64,000 bases of DNA from Hydrogenophaga sp. IBVHS1 (GTDB taxonomy: Bacteria; Pseudomonadota; Gammaproteobacteria; Burkholderiales; Burkholderiaceae_C): assembly GCF_002127265.1 (NCBI RefSeq), contig NZ_NFUU01000001.1, positions 1,364,001-1,428,000 on the forward strand, given 5' to 3'. Made by a program: the position numbers and the translations under genes. Positions within the stretch are counted from its first letter, which is position 1, and each line of letters starts with the position of its first letter. Under the pieces are notes generated by a model. It made no database searches and had not been told where the DNA came from. It saw nothing but the letters and a program-made list of their open reading frames with translations. Below are positions 1 to 8,790 of this stretch, one piece after another.

Positions 1-299
1 TGCCAGGCACCCAGCACCCGGCCATCGGCCGGGTCCACGTAAGTCGCCTGCGGCTGGTCACCCGCAAAGCTGAACACCACGATGGCGCCCGAGGGCAGGT
101 GCCGAATTTCCTCTGCGCCGGCTATGGTGCGTGTGACGCGTTCCACCAGCGTGGCCACCGGCAGATCGCCCGGTGCGGCGGGTGCCTGCCACGCCTGCTG
201 CACCGGATCGATTGCCAGTACGGCACCGGTGACGCCCAGCAGCACGGCCAGGCTGCCCACCGTCAGACCCAGCCAGCGGTGGATGGCTTTCCAGGTCAC
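1..299 (-). CDS. PepSY-TM family membrane protein (partial, 3' end outside window)
   Basis: The first 99 codons are visible; the rest lies beyond the window edge. A GTG start at 297-299 follows an AAGGGTGAAAGG purine run, and 17 nt separate it from the stop of the DUF2271 gene upstream. The N-terminus reads as a cytoplasmic stub (WKAIHRWLGL) followed at once by one hydrophobic helix (VGSLAVLLGVTGAVLAI) and then a soluble periplasmic stretch. That is the usual start of PepSY-associated TM proteins, membrane flavin/iron-reductase-like proteins. The three-gene order PepSY, DUF2271, PepSY-TM suggests a membrane redox or metal-reduction module; this is inference from context. Confidence 0.65.
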   Translation of the reverse strand, partial: MTWKAIHRWLGLTVGSLAVLLGVTGAVLAIDPVQQAWQAPAAPGDLPVATLVERVTRTIAGAEEIRHLPSGAIVVFSFAGDQPQATYVDPADGRVLGAW

Positions 300-316
300 G
301 CGAGACCTTTCACCCT

Positions 317-793
317 TCACTTGAGCTCGAAGGTCGCGGACTGGATGTACTGCTTGCCGGTCTGTGGCTTGCCGACGTTGGCGGTGGACAGTGGTATGCG
401 GACCTCCGAGGGGCTGTCGCGCATGTCTTCTGCCGCGGCGTCAATGCGGATCTCATAGCCTGCGTCGATCAGCGCATCGGCCAGATCGGCGGTGACCTTG
501 AGTGTTCGCCCTGCGCCCACGCTGGCGCCGGTGACGCCGTCCAGCCGCTTGGTGTCACCGGCCGAGAGTCGGCTCCAGTCGGACAAGTGCTTGTGGTACT
601 TGGCCTTGCCGCCAGCGACCCACAGCGTTCGCACATAGGCGCCCTTGGCATCGGTCAGGTACGCCGCCAGGTAGGCGCCGTCGCCGCCGTAGTTCTTGAG
701 CTGGGCGGTCAGCGTGAGTGGACGGCTGTGTGCAAGAGCGGGGAGGGCGGTCGCACAAGCGGCTGTCAGAAGAGTCAAAAGGGGTCTGGACAT
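317..793 (-). CDS. DUF2271 domain periplasmic protein
   Basis: A protein of 158 residues. The ATG at 791-793 is preferred because it directly precedes a signal peptide (MSRPLLTLLTAACATALPALAH) and has a GGAG upstream; an earlier in-frame start at 838 would precede the signal sequence with 15 unrelated residues. The mature part has the DUF2271 pattern of a beta-rich domain (LTAQLKNYGGDGAYLAAYLT and, later, the tandem aspartates/alanines before RDSPSEVRIPL). The biochemical role is not known. Genes of this family commonly sit next to PepSY and PepSY-TM genes, as here, so it probably acts in the periplasm with them. Confidence 0.7.
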   Translation of the reverse strand: MSRPLLTLLTAACATALPALAHSRPLTLTAQLKNYGGDGAYLAAYLTDAKGAYVRTLWVAGGKAKYHKHLSDWSRLSAGDTKRLDGVTGASVGAGRTLKVTADLADALIDAGYEIRIDAAAEDMRDSPSEVRIPLSTANVGKPQTGKQYIQSATFELK

Positions 794-818
794 GGTGATG
801 CTCCGGTGGGGGTCGTGG

Positions 819-1142
819 TTATTCGGAATTGCGATCACGATCGCGATCGCGGTCTCGTTGGTGGTCGTCCTGCTTCAGCTTCAACACCTTCAGGGTTTCC
901 GGGTCGATCCTGGCCTTGAAGGTGCGGCCCAGGGCATCTGTGCCCCGCACTTCGTAGCAGCCGTCATCGATCTTCAGCCGTTGTATCTGCCAGCCCTGAG
1001 CGGCAGCCATCTGCCGCACGGCATCGCGTGACTGCCAGCGACTCAGCGGCGCATCGCAGTCATCGTCGGCCAGCACGGGCAGCGCGGCCAGGCTGAGTGA
1101 CAGCGCCAGCAAGCCATGGCGCAATAAGGGGAGGGGGTTCAT
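819..1142 (-). CDS. PepSY domain periplasmic protein
   Basis: A protein of 107 residues with a signal peptide ending near ALPVLADD and a single PepSY domain (SRDAVRQMAAAQGWQIQRLKI ... CYEVRGTDALGRTFKARIDPETLKVL). The ATG at 1142 follows a weak GAAAGAG; a TTG at 1157 is in frame but adds residues before the signal. The C-terminus is a hydrophilic RD-repeat tail (QRDRDRDRDRNSE), written in DNA as GATCGC repeats at about 828-860. PepSY domains bind peptides or act as small periplasmic partners; in this operon it is probably the partner of the DUF2271 and PepSY-TM proteins. Confidence 0.75.
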   Translation of the reverse strand: MNPLPLLRHGLLALSLSLAALPVLADDDCDAPLSRWQSRDAVRQMAAAQGWQIQRLKIDDGCYEVRGTDALGRTFKARIDPETLKVLKLKQDDHQRDRDRDRDRNSE

Positions 1143-1318
1143 GGAAAGCTCTTTCAAGTCGGGTCAGCGCGCGTCAGAAGAATCTGGGCGCTCACTCCGG
1201 ATAAGCCAAGCGTGGTGTGACCACTGGAGCAGGTGCGTTGAAGCAGAGAGGGTTGCAGCGCTTTCTTCAGGGGGCACGTTCAAGACGTCAAGAACCAGTC
1301 GAACAAATGCTCTGCTGT

Positions 1319-2140
1319 TCAATGAACCATCAGCACGGGGAGCGTCATCGACCGCAGGATGGTGCGCGTGAAACCGCCCAGGACCCATTCGCGAGCCCGG
1401 CTGTGGCCATAGCAGCCCATGACGAGCAGGTCAGCACCCAGATCTGCCGCCCTCGACAGCACCTGGTCGCCGGCTTCGGCGTGCTCAGGGCCGCCGTCGT
1501 GGCAGATGACCGAGACGCCATGGGGTTGCAGGTACCGTTCGAGCGCTCGCAGGGAGGCGCCGGCCTCTTCACCGTAAGACAGCACATGGACTTTGCGGGC
1601 ACGCTGCAGCCAGGGCAGTGCGGCCGTTACTGCGCGAGCCGATTCCCGCGTCTCCTTCCAGGCCACCAGCACCTGGCGGCCCACCGGAGGGATGGAGCCG
1701 GTGTGGGGCAGCACGAGCGCAGGTCGCCCGCTTTGCACCAGCGCCCCGGGCAAGAAATCCGCCGGCAGTTCCCCTGCGGCAGGATCGTCCGCATCGCGTT
1801 GGCCGAGGATCATCAGGTCGGCGTACAGCGCACGATGGGCAAAGCCCCACGGCCCCTCCACCAGGGGTTTGGCCCAGTGGAGGCGGCTGGAGCCTGCAGC
1901 CGCCTTCATGAAAGTTGCGTGCGCCTTCTGGAGGCACGCTTCGTCGAATTCCTGCATCAGTGCGATGGCTGAAGACGACCCTTCCAGTGCCATGGGGTGG
2001 CGTGCGATCGAACTCAGCATGCAGGGCTGTGCAATGACTTCGGCATTGAATTCGTCGGCCAGCTGGCGCGCCAGCCGGATGCGCTCCGTCGTGCGCGAAG
2101 AGCTGTCGACCTGGAGCAGGATGGATTGGGGAGAAGACAT
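1319..2140 (-). CDS. Universal stress protein (UspA family)
   Basis: A protein of 273 residues, about twice the size of one Usp domain, so probably two tandem Usp domains with the second better conserved. The C-terminal half shows the ATP-binding pattern G-2X-G-9X-G(S/T) as MGCYGHSRAREWVLGGFTRT, followed by the typical last strand SMTLPVLMVH. The start at 2140 is set by AAGGAG seven bases upstream. Such proteins bind nucleotides and help survival in growth arrest or low oxygen. An FNR-like palindrome lies 66 bp upstream (2206-2219), which fits oxygen control. Confidence 0.85.
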   Translation of the reverse strand: MSSPQSILLQVDSSSRTTERIRLARQLADEFNAEVIAQPCMLSSIARHPMALEGSSSAIALMQEFDEACLQKAHATFMKAAAGSSRLHWAKPLVEGPWGFAHRALYADLMILGQRDADDPAAGELPADFLPGALVQSGRPALVLPHTGSIPPVGRQVLVAWKETRESARAVTAALPWLQRARKVHVLSYGEEAGASLRALERYLQPHGVSVICHDGGPEHAEAGDQVLSRAADLGADLLVMGCYGHSRAREWVLGGFTRTILRSMTLPVLMVH

Positions 2141-2205
2141 GAACACTCCTTCCAGCGCGGGAAGCTTGGAAAGCTCCAACTTACCCGGTGCAGAGCCCGG
2201 GCGCA

Positions 2206-2219
2206 TTGCGCTGGATCAA
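2206..2219. promoter_or_regulatory. FNR/ANR-like box upstream of the universal stress gene
   Basis: The sequence TTGCGCTGGATCAA matches the FNR/ANR consensus TTGAT-N4-ATCAA at eight of ten positions. It is centred about 72 bp before the usp start codon. The same 14-mer, in the opposite orientation, occurs at 2702-2715. Function is inferred from the match and the neighbouring anaerobic genes. Confidence 0.5.
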
Positions 2220-2232
2220 GCAGCCGCGCGGT

Positions 2233-2607
2233 TCAGGGCCGAGGTGCCAGACCCTTTGCAGATTCCTGCTGCCGTTGCCGCGCCAGTGCCACCAATTGCG
2301 CGGATGTTCGATGGTCCACGGTTTCCCATCCGCTGATCCGGTCCGTCAAGGTCGGTCGATGCTTGTCGATGTAATGACGGAAGTCGGCCTGTGCGGTGTG
2401 ACTGCCGGTCACCAGGATGGAATCCATACCCGCCACCGCGTCACACACTTTGGCGAAAAACTCGTGCTCGCTTCGAACCTCGCTGCGATGTTGAGCGGTT
2501 GGATGGGAGCTGGCCTCCAGGCGGCGTTCGCGCATGGTTTCTGGATCGAACTCGATGACCAGAGCTTTGTGGTGATCCAGCCAGATCACAGCATGGGTGA
2601 ATGTCAT
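2233..2607 (-). CDS. baeRF/eRF1-like 'translational machinery' protein
   Basis: A protein of 124 residues; the ATG at 2607 has AGAGGAA nearby and gives the family-like start MTFTHAVIWLDHHKALVIEF. Further visible landmarks are SILVTGSHTAQADFRHYI and GWETVDHRTSAQLVALAR, the pattern of the small bacterial family often named 'translational machinery protein', distantly related to eRF1/pelota domains. Its role is uncertain; relatives are suspected to act on ribosomes under stress. It lies between a stress protein and an arginine fermentation operon and has its own FNR-like box upstream, suggesting use at low oxygen. Confidence 0.55.
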   Translation of the reverse strand: MTFTHAVIWLDHHKALVIEFDPETMRERRLEASSHPTAQHRSEVRSEHEFFAKVCDAVAGMDSILVTGSHTAQADFRHYIDKHRPTLTDRISGWETVDHRTSAQLVALARQRQQESAKGLAPRP

Positions 2608-2701
2608 GGGATTCCTCTGAAAACGGTAAGGGTGCAGCGCATGGATCAACAGCAGATCTGGTGCACGTCGACCACCTTACGGCACGAATCGTCGCGCGAT
2701 C

Positions 2702-2715
2702 TTGATCCAGCGCAA
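2702..2715. promoter_or_regulatory. FNR/ANR-like box upstream of the baeRF-like gene
   Basis: TTGATCCAGCGCAA is the exact reverse complement of the box at 2206-2219 and matches TTGAT-N4-ATCAA at eight of ten positions. It is centred about 100 bp before the start of the baeRF-like gene and lies downstream of the ATPase gene stop. Confidence 0.5.
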
Positions 2716-2742
2716 AGTCGCAGCCCAGGCTCGCGCCTGGTG

Positions 2743-5556
2743 TCAGCCTGGCAAGCGTCCTGCGGTTAGGGCTGAGCGGCGAGTCCACCACTTTTGAAGC
2801 TCGCTCACCCAGAGAACCACGCTGGCGAGTGATGCACACAGCGCCCACTGGCCCGCCGAGAGCGGCGTTGTGCCGAAAGCCAGATTCAGCACGCTCCAGT
2901 GCACCACCACCCACTGCAGCGCAGCGCCCAGCGCCACGGCCGCCCAGAGCCAACCGTTGGAGAACGGGTCCACGAATGCGCTGAATGTGTCCGATCGCGA
3001 ATTGAAAGCGTTGAAGAGTTGGGCCAGTACCAACACCGTGAATGCCGCCGTCCGGGCGGTCTCGATGCTGTGTTCGCCATGGATCCAGCCGCCCGGCAGA
3101 AAAATGTCCAGCGTAAGCAAGGTGACTGCGGCCATGGTCATGCCCGTCAGTCCCACGGTGAGCCACATTCGCTTGTCGATCACGCGTTCGTCAGGCCTGC
3201 GTGGCTTTCGGGTCATGACATCGCTCGCGCGTGGATCGACCCCCATCGCCAGGGCAGGGCCTGTGTCGGTGATCAGATTGATCCACAGAATCTGCGTGGC
3301 CAGCAGGGGGAGCACGGCCGCACCGGCGGCGTCCTGCAACCCGAGCGATCGTGCCAGGACGATGCCGAGGAACACGGTGAGCAGCTCGCCCATGTTGGAC
3401 GAGAGCAGGTAGCGCAGGAACTTTCGGATGTTGTCCAGAATGCCACGCCCCTCGCGCACCGCAGCGACGATCGTGGCGAAGTTGTCATCGGCAAGAATCA
3501 TCTTGCTGGCTTCCTTCGTCACCTCCGTTCCGGTCCCTCCCATGGCCACCCCGATGTCCGCTGACTTGAGTGCTGGCGCGTCGTTCACGCCATCGCCGGT
3601 CATGGCCACCACGTGTCCCTGTGCCTGCAGCGCGTCCACGATCCTCAGCTTGTGTGCCGGTGCCACACGGGCGAACACCGAGACCGATCGAACGGCGTTG
3701 GCCAATGCCGTGTCGTCCAGCTGATCGATGTCGGGGCCGGTGAGCGCTATGGCGCCCGCCTGGATGATGCCGAGGTCTTCGGCGATGCGGTCGGCGGTGC
3801 GGGGATGGTCCCCCGTGATCATGATGATGCGAATGCCAGCCGCCTGCGCCGCCTGGATGGCCGGTGCCACCTCGGTGCGCGGTGGATCCATGATGCCCAC
3901 GGTGCCCAGGAACACCAGGTCATTTTCCAGAGCCTCGCCGGCGTGTGTGTCTTCGCCTTTCTCAAGGGTTCGATAGGCGACCGAAAGCGTGCGCAACGCA
4001 GCGTTGGACAGCTGTTCGACCTCCATCAGTACCCGGGCCCTCATCTCTGCCGTCAACGGCAGAACGTCCATGCCCACGCGCGCGCGGTTGCAGTGGTCGA
4101 GCAGCACGTCCGGAGCCCCCTTGCTGATCAACACATGTGCGTCGGCAAGTTCATGGTCGATCGCCACCACCGACATCATCTTTCGATCGGAGGTGAAGGG
4201 CACTTCGGCGATCCGCTCAAAGCGTTCGGCGCGCCGCTCGTGCGCGTCCAGCTTTCGCTCGGCCACCAGAAAAGCGGCCTCTGTGGGGTCGCCCTGAATT
4301 ACCCAGTTTCCATCGGCATCTTTTCGCAGGCTGGCGTTGCCGGCAAGGCTGCCGCCACTCACCACCGCCACCACCTCGGCTCGCAGTGCACCAGGGCCCA
4401 GCGGTTGGTCCTGGTGGTACATGCCGCCTTCGGGCGAGTAGCCCACGCCGTCCGCGCGCGTGGTGCCAGAAGCGGTCACCACTTGCTGAATGGTCATCTC
4501 CGAGTGGGTCAATGTTCCCGTCTTGTCGGTGCAGATGACGGAGGCCGATCCCAGCGTCTCCACCGAAGACAGCTTCTTGACGATCGCGTTGTGGGCCGCC
4601 ATGCGTTGCACGCCCAGGGCCAGCACCAGGGAAAGAATGGCCGGCAGTCCTTCGGGCACCGCTGCCACGGCGAGGGAAACCCCCAGCAACAAGACTGGGA
4701 CGGCGTCGGTCCAGTTGCGAATGTCGGCGGTCCAGAGCACCGTCAGGATGACGATGGTGGCGATGACCATGACCCCCACTCCCAGAAGCCGTCCGATGTG
4801 GCGCACCTCCTTTTGCAAGGGCGTTGCTTCCTCAGGCGTGGTGGCGAGCAAGTGGGCAATCGAGCCCATTTCCGTTTGCATGCCGGTGGCCGTGACCAGT
4901 GCCCGGCCGTTGCCCTGGACCACCGCCGTTCCTTTGAACACCATGTTGTAGCGCTCGCCCAGCGACTGCTCGGTGGAGAGGTCACTGGCCTGCTTGAGAA
5001 CGGCGTCGCTCTCACCGGTGAGTGATGCCTGCTGCACCAGCAAGGCGTGGGCGTCCAGCAATCGAGCGTCCGCACCCACCCGGTCACCCTCGGCGAGCAG
5101 CAGGATGTCGCCGACCACCAGATCCGTGCCGGGAACGCGAAGCACCGTGCCGTCTCGCAGGACGCCTGAGGTGGCGCCAGCCAGCTTGGCCAGCGCCGCG
5201 ACCGCGCGCTGCGACCGGGTCACCTGCGTGAACCCCAGCACCGCGTTCAGCATCACGATGGACAGGATCACGATGCCGTCGACCGGCCAGCCATGGCCCT
5301 CCTCGGACCACCAGGCGAAGAATGTGACGGCCGCCGCCACGAGCAGGAGATAAACCAGTGGATCCCGAAACTGGTCCACAAAACCGCGCCACGCCGCAAG
5401 CGGCTGTGCGGCCACCAGCGCATTGGGTCCGAGTCGAGCAAGGCGTTCGTGGGCATCGACCGAGCCCAGCCCGTTGGTGCTGTCCGACGCCGTCAGGGTC
5501 AACAGGTTTTCGAGGGTCGATTGCGATGCCTGGGAGGAGGGAATACCGGCAGGCAT
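2743..5556 (-). CDS. P-type cation-translocating ATPase (P2A, Ca2+/cation type)
   Basis: A protein of 937 residues, the usual length for P2-type ATPases. Visible landmarks in order: an N-terminal cation ATPase domain (GLGSVDAHERLARLGPNAL), the actuator motif TGES near residue 175, PEGLP in TM4 near 300, the phosphorylation motif DKTGTLT near 344, TGDGVNDAP near 650, and six C-terminal membrane segments. PEGLP and the SERCA-like layout fit Ca2+ or Mn2+ export; other cations are possible. No strong ribosome site is visible before the ATG at 5556. It lies 12 bp behind arcC on the same strand, so it is probably the last gene of the arginine deiminase operon and may use ATP made there. Confidence 0.85.
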   Translation of the reverse strand: MPAGIPSSQASQSTLENLLTLTASDSTNGLGSVDAHERLARLGPNALVAAQPLAAWRGFVDQFRDPLVYLLLVAAAVTFFAWWSEEGHGWPVDGIVILSIVMLNAVLGFTQVTRSQRAVAALAKLAGATSGVLRDGTVLRVPGTDLVVGDILLLAEGDRVGADARLLDAHALLVQQASLTGESDAVLKQASDLSTEQSLGERYNMVFKGTAVVQGNGRALVTATGMQTEMGSIAHLLATTPEEATPLQKEVRHIGRLLGVGVMVIATIVILTVLWTADIRNWTDAVPVLLLGVSLAVAAVPEGLPAILSLVLALGVQRMAAHNAIVKKLSSVETLGSASVICTDKTGTLTHSEMTIQQVVTASGTTRADGVGYSPEGGMYHQDQPLGPGALRAEVVAVVSGGSLAGNASLRKDADGNWVIQGDPTEAAFLVAERKLDAHERRAERFERIAEVPFTSDRKMMSVVAIDHELADAHVLISKGAPDVLLDHCNRARVGMDVLPLTAEMRARVLMEVEQLSNAALRTLSVAYRTLEKGEDTHAGEALENDLVFLGTVGIMDPPRTEVAPAIQAAQAAGIRIIMITGDHPRTADRIAEDLGIIQAGAIALTGPDIDQLDDTALANAVRSVSVFARVAPAHKLRIVDALQAQGHVVAMTGDGVNDAPALKSADIGVAMGGTGTEVTKEASKMILADDNFATIVAAVREGRGILDNIRKFLRYLLSSNMGELLTVFLGIVLARSLGLQDAAGAAVLPLLATQILWINLITDTGPALAMGVDPRASDVMTRKPRRPDERVIDKRMWLTVGLTGMTMAAVTLLTLDIFLPGGWIHGEHSIETARTAAFTVLVLAQLFNAFNSRSDTFSAFVDPFSNGWLWAAVALGAALQWVVVHWSVLNLAFGTTPLSAGQWALCASLASVVLWVSELQKWWTRRSALTAGRLPG

Positions 5557-5568
5557 GAAAGGCAGAGT

Positions 5569-6489
5569 TTATGGTGATGAAGCAGGTACCACCCGGGTGC
5601 CCGCCCGTCGCGCCAGGATGGAGGACGCGTCCTCGAGAGCGCCGATGCCGGCCAGGCCACCCATGCGCGTCACAAAATCGCAGGCCGCATGAACCTTGGG
5701 GCCCATGGAGCCCGCAGCGAAATTGAGCTTTGCGAGTTCGTCCGGCGTCACATCACCCAGTGCGCGCTTTTCTGGAGTGCCCCAGTCGGTGTACACCGCC
5801 GGCACGTCGGTCAGCATCAGGAAGGCATCGGCCTTCAGTTCGACGGCCAGCAAACCGCTGGCATGGTCCTTGTCGATGACGGCTTCGACGCCGATGCAGG
5901 TGCCATCAGGACGCATAACCACAGGGATGCCACCTCCGCCCGCGCAGATCACCGTGACCCCTTGAGCCACCAGCAGACGGATGACCTCGATTTCGAGAAT
6001 GCGCACCGGGTGGGGCGATGCCACGACGCGGCGCCAGGCGTCACCGTCGCGCGCGATGGCCCATCCGCGCTGCCCGGCAAGCCGCCTCGCTTCGGCCTCG
6101 GCATACACCGGGCCCACGGGCTTGCTCGGTGACTGGAACGCGACGTCGCGAGGGTCCACCTCCACCTGGGTGAGCAGAGTGGCGAAACGCGCTGGGCCAG
6201 CGAAGGCGTTGTCCAGTTCCTGCTGCAAGACGTAGCCGATCATGCCCTCCGTCTCCGCCCCGAGCACGTCGAGCGGAAACGCGCCCTGGCCGGCCGCTTC
6301 GCCCTGCAGCGCCAGCATGCCTACCTGCGGCCCATTGCCGTGGGTGATGACCAGCAGGTGTCCTTCGGCCATGAGCAGCGCCAATGCCTGCGCAGCGCGC
6401 CGGATGTTGTCACGCTGCGTGGCGGCGCTCACCGGCTCGCCGCGCCGCAGGAGCGCATTGCCGCCCAGAGCCACGACGACGCGGCCCAT
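5569..6489 (-). CDS. arcC: Carbamate kinase
   Basis: A protein of 306 residues, typical for carbamate kinase. It begins VVVALGGNALLRRGEP, has the conserved THGNGPQVG segment near residue 50, and CAGGGGIPV in the second half, all hallmarks of the amino acid kinase fold in ArcC. It makes ATP from carbamoyl phosphate and ADP, releasing ammonia and CO2, the energy-yielding step of arginine fermentation. Its ATG is separated by one base from the stop of the carbamoyltransferase gene (TGACATG), indicating translational coupling. Confidence 0.95.
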   Translation of the reverse strand: MGRVVVALGGNALLRRGEPVSAATQRDNIRRAAQALALLMAEGHLLVITHGNGPQVGMLALQGEAAGQGAFPLDVLGAETEGMIGYVLQQELDNAFAGPARFATLLTQVEVDPRDVAFQSPSKPVGPVYAEAEARRLAGQRGWAIARDGDAWRRVVASPHPVRILEIEVIRLLVAQGVTVICAGGGGIPVVMRPDGTCIGVEAVIDKDHASGLLAVELKADAFLMLTDVPAVYTDWGTPEKRALGDVTPDELAKLNFAAGSMGPKVHAACDFVTRMGGLAGIGALEDASSILARRAGTRVVPASSP

Positions 6490-6490
6490 G

Positions 6491-7492
6491 TCAGCCGCCC
6501 AGCGTGGCCACGAGAACGGCCTTGATCGTGTGCATGCGGTTCTCGGCCTGATCGAACACGATGGATGCCGGACTCTCGAACACCTCGTCGGTTACTTCCA
6601 TGGCGGTGATGCCATGTAGCCTGGCGATCTGCGCGCCCACTTCAGTCTCCGTGTTGTGAAAAGCTGGCAGGCAATGCATGAATCGAACGCGGGGATTTCC
6701 GGTCAATTCCATCACCTGGGCATTGACCTGGTAGGGCAGCAGCAGACCGATGCGATCGGCCCACTTCGTTTCGGGCTCACCCATGGAGACCCAGACATCG
6801 GTGTAGAGGAAGTCGCAGCCCTTCACGCCGACGGCCACGTCTTCGGTCAGCAGGATGCGTGCGCCGCTCGCCCGCGCAAGTGCCGACGCTTCATCGACGA
6901 TGGCTGGCTCAGGCCACAGCGAGGCCGGCCCGCACAGGCGCACGTCCATGCCCAGCTTGGCCGCGCCGATCAACAGCGAGTCCCCCATGTTGTTGCCGGT
7001 ATCGCCCAGGAAGCAGAAGGCCATTTCCCGATAGGGCTTGTCGCAGTGTTCACGCATGGTGAGCAGGTCGGCCAGTACCTGCGTCGGATGAAACTGATCG
7101 GTGAGGCCGTTGTACACCGGCACGCCCGACCACCTGGCCAGCGTCTCCACCACCTCCTGGCCAAAGCCCCGGTATTCGATCGCGTCGTACACGCGGCCGA
7201 GCACCCGCGCCGTGTCCTTGATCGACTCCTTGTGCCCGATGTGACTCCCGGAAGGGCCCAGGTAGGTCACGGTGGCGCCCTGGTCGTGCGCGGCCACCTC
7301 GAAGCCCACCCGTGTGCGGGTGGAATCCTTCTCGAAGATCAGTGCAATTTCCTTGCCTTGTAAACGGGGTTGCTCCGTGCCGGTGTACTTGGCGGTCTTG
7401 AGGTCGGCGGCGAGCCTGAGCAAAAAGCCGATTTCATCTGCGGAGAAGTCGCGCAACTTAAGAAAGCTGCGCTGATGCAGGTTGAATGCCAT
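6491..7492 (-). CDS. arcB: Ornithine carbamoyltransferase
   Basis: A protein of 333 residues from the ATG at 7492; the reading frame is open further upstream but without family similarity. Carbamoyl phosphate binding motif [11 protein letters not shown] is near residue 55, HPTQ near 135, and the ornithine-site motif HCLPAFH near 270. Length and operon position fit the catabolic enzyme (arcB) that phosphorolyses citrulline to ornithine and carbamoyl phosphate. A biosynthetic argF role cannot be excluded from sequence alone. A CGGT-repeat tract lies just before the start. Confidence 0.93.
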   Translation of the reverse strand: MAFNLHQRSFLKLRDFSADEIGFLLRLAADLKTAKYTGTEQPRLQGKEIALIFEKDSTRTRVGFEVAAHDQGATVTYLGPSGSHIGHKESIKDTARVLGRVYDAIEYRGFGQEVVETLARWSGVPVYNGLTDQFHPTQVLADLLTMREHCDKPYREMAFCFLGDTGNNMGDSLLIGAAKLGMDVRLCGPASLWPEPAIVDEASALARASGARILLTEDVAVGVKGCDFLYTDVWVSMGEPETKWADRIGLLLPYQVNAQVMELTGNPRVRFMHCLPAFHNTETEVGAQIARLHGITAMEVTDEVFESPASIVFDQAENRMHTIKAVLVATLGG

Positions 7493-7506
7493 GTGGAGTC
7501 CTGATT

Positions 7507-7532
7507 CGGTCGGTCGGTCGGTTGGTCGGTCG
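7507..7532. repeat. CGGT tetranucleotide repeat between arcA and arcB
   Basis: Four perfect CGGT units in a row are followed by a variant TGGT and one more CGGT, all within the 50-bp arcA-arcB gap and ending 15 bases before the arcB start codon. It is the only short tandem repeat of this kind noticed in the window. Confidence 0.8.
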
Positions 7533-7542
7533 TGCAAGTGCC

Positions 7543-8790
7543 TCATGCCTCGCGCCACAGCGGGCACGTCATGCAGTGAGCTCCGCCCCGGCCTCTGCCC
7601 AGCTCGCTGCCACGGATGGTGATGACCTCGATCCCCGCCTTGCGCAGCAGCGTGTTGGTGTGGGTGTTCCGGTCGTAGCCGATCACCACCCCGGGTGCCA
7701 GGGCGACCACGTTGTTGCCGTCGTCCCACTGCTCCCGCGCCTGTTCATAGCTGTCGCCACCGGTCGGGATCACGCGCAGCTGTTTCAGGCCCAGACACTC
7801 GGCCACCACCTCGAACAGGGGCCGGCTTTCTCGCCGGTGTTCGATGCCGCCACGGTCCTGGGGATAGAGGCTGTGACAGACGATCTGTTCGGCCACAGCG
7901 ACGAAGCTGGTGACGGTGTCGCGGTCGCAGAACGAGAACACGGTGTCCAGGTGCATGGCAGCCCGGGATGGCGGCATCTGGCAGGCCACCACGCGCCGGA
8001 CGGCCCCGCCCGCAAAGAGAGCCTGCGCGAGTTGCCCCACCGCCTGCGGCGTGCTGCGCTCACCCATGCCGATCAGCACCACGCCATTGCCGATCGGCAT
8101 GATGTCCCCGCCTTCCAGCGTGGCCGGTCCGTGATCTGCATCGGGGTCGCCCCACCACACCGGAAACCCGGCCGTTGCAAAGAGCGGATGGAAGCGATAC
8201 ACGGCGGCCGTCAGGAGCGTCTCCTGGCGGCGTGCGGGCCAGTGCATCGGGTTGAGGGTGACGCCGCCATAGATCCAGGCGCTGGTGTCGCGGGTGAACA
8301 TCAGATTCGGCAGGGGCGGCAGCACAAAGCCGTCGGGTCCCAGGTAGGGGCCGAACATGCCGTGCGGCTTGAACGGTAGGTCGTGCACCGCCACGCCACC
8401 CACCAGGTAACGTGCCAGCACGTCGGGCGGCAGCTCCCAAAGCCAGCCCTTGAGCTCATCGAGCATGCCGACACCCACATGGTCGGGCGTGGCCCGGCGT
8501 TGCAGGACCCAGTCGCGCGCTTCGGGAATGGCCAGGGTCTCGCCAAGCAATTGACCCATCTCGAGCACCTCGACGCCGCGGTCCTGCATCTTGGAAACAA
8601 AGTCGAAATGGTCGGTGCGTGCCTGCTGAACCCAGAACACATCGTCAAACAGCATCGCGTCGCAGTTGGCAGGGGTGAGGCGCTCATGGGCAAGGCCGGG
8701 CGAGCCGACCAGCACGCGCCGCAGCCGGCCCACTTCGGAATGCACGCCCAGGCGGCTGGTGTCTGCGTTCGATGCCGGGGCCGCGCTCAC
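7543..8790 (-). CDS. arcA: Arginine deiminase
   Basis: A protein of 415 residues, the normal size for ArcA. Substrate and catalytic motifs are visible: [11 protein letters not shown] near residue 170, [11 protein letters not shown] near 223, and the C-terminal [10 protein letters not shown], whose first cysteine (406) is the catalytic nucleophile of guanidino-modifying enzymes. It converts arginine to citrulline and ammonia in the cytoplasm. Its start codon overlaps the stop of the antiporter gene by the ATGA pattern, so the two are translationally coupled. Citrulline goes on to the carbamoyltransferase and kinase that follow. Confidence 0.96.
   Translation of the reverse strand: MSAAPASNADTSRLGVHSEVGRLRRVLVGSPGLAHERLTPANCDAMLFDDVFWVQQARTDHFDFVSKMQDRGVEVLEMGQLLGETLAIPEARDWVLQRRATPDHVGVGMLDELKGWLWELPPDVLARYLVGGVAVHDLPFKPHGMFGPYLGPDGFVLPPLPNLMFTRDTSAWIYGGVTLNPMHWPARRQETLLTAAVYRFHPLFATAGFPVWWGDPDADHGPATLEGGDIMPIGNGVVLIGMGERSTPQAVGQLAQALFAGGAVRRVVACQMPPSRAAMHLDTVFSFCDRDTVTSFVAVAEQIVCHSLYPQDRGGIEHRRESRPLFEVVAECLGLKQLRVIPTGGDSYEQAREQWDDGNNVVALAPGVVIGYDRNTHTNTLLRKAGIEVITIRGSELGRGRGGAHCMTCPLWREA

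Noticed and set aside
3613..5025. Plus-strand frame of 470 codons opposite the P-type ATPase
   Set aside because: Antisense shadow of a clearly real gene, with no motifs or ribosome site.
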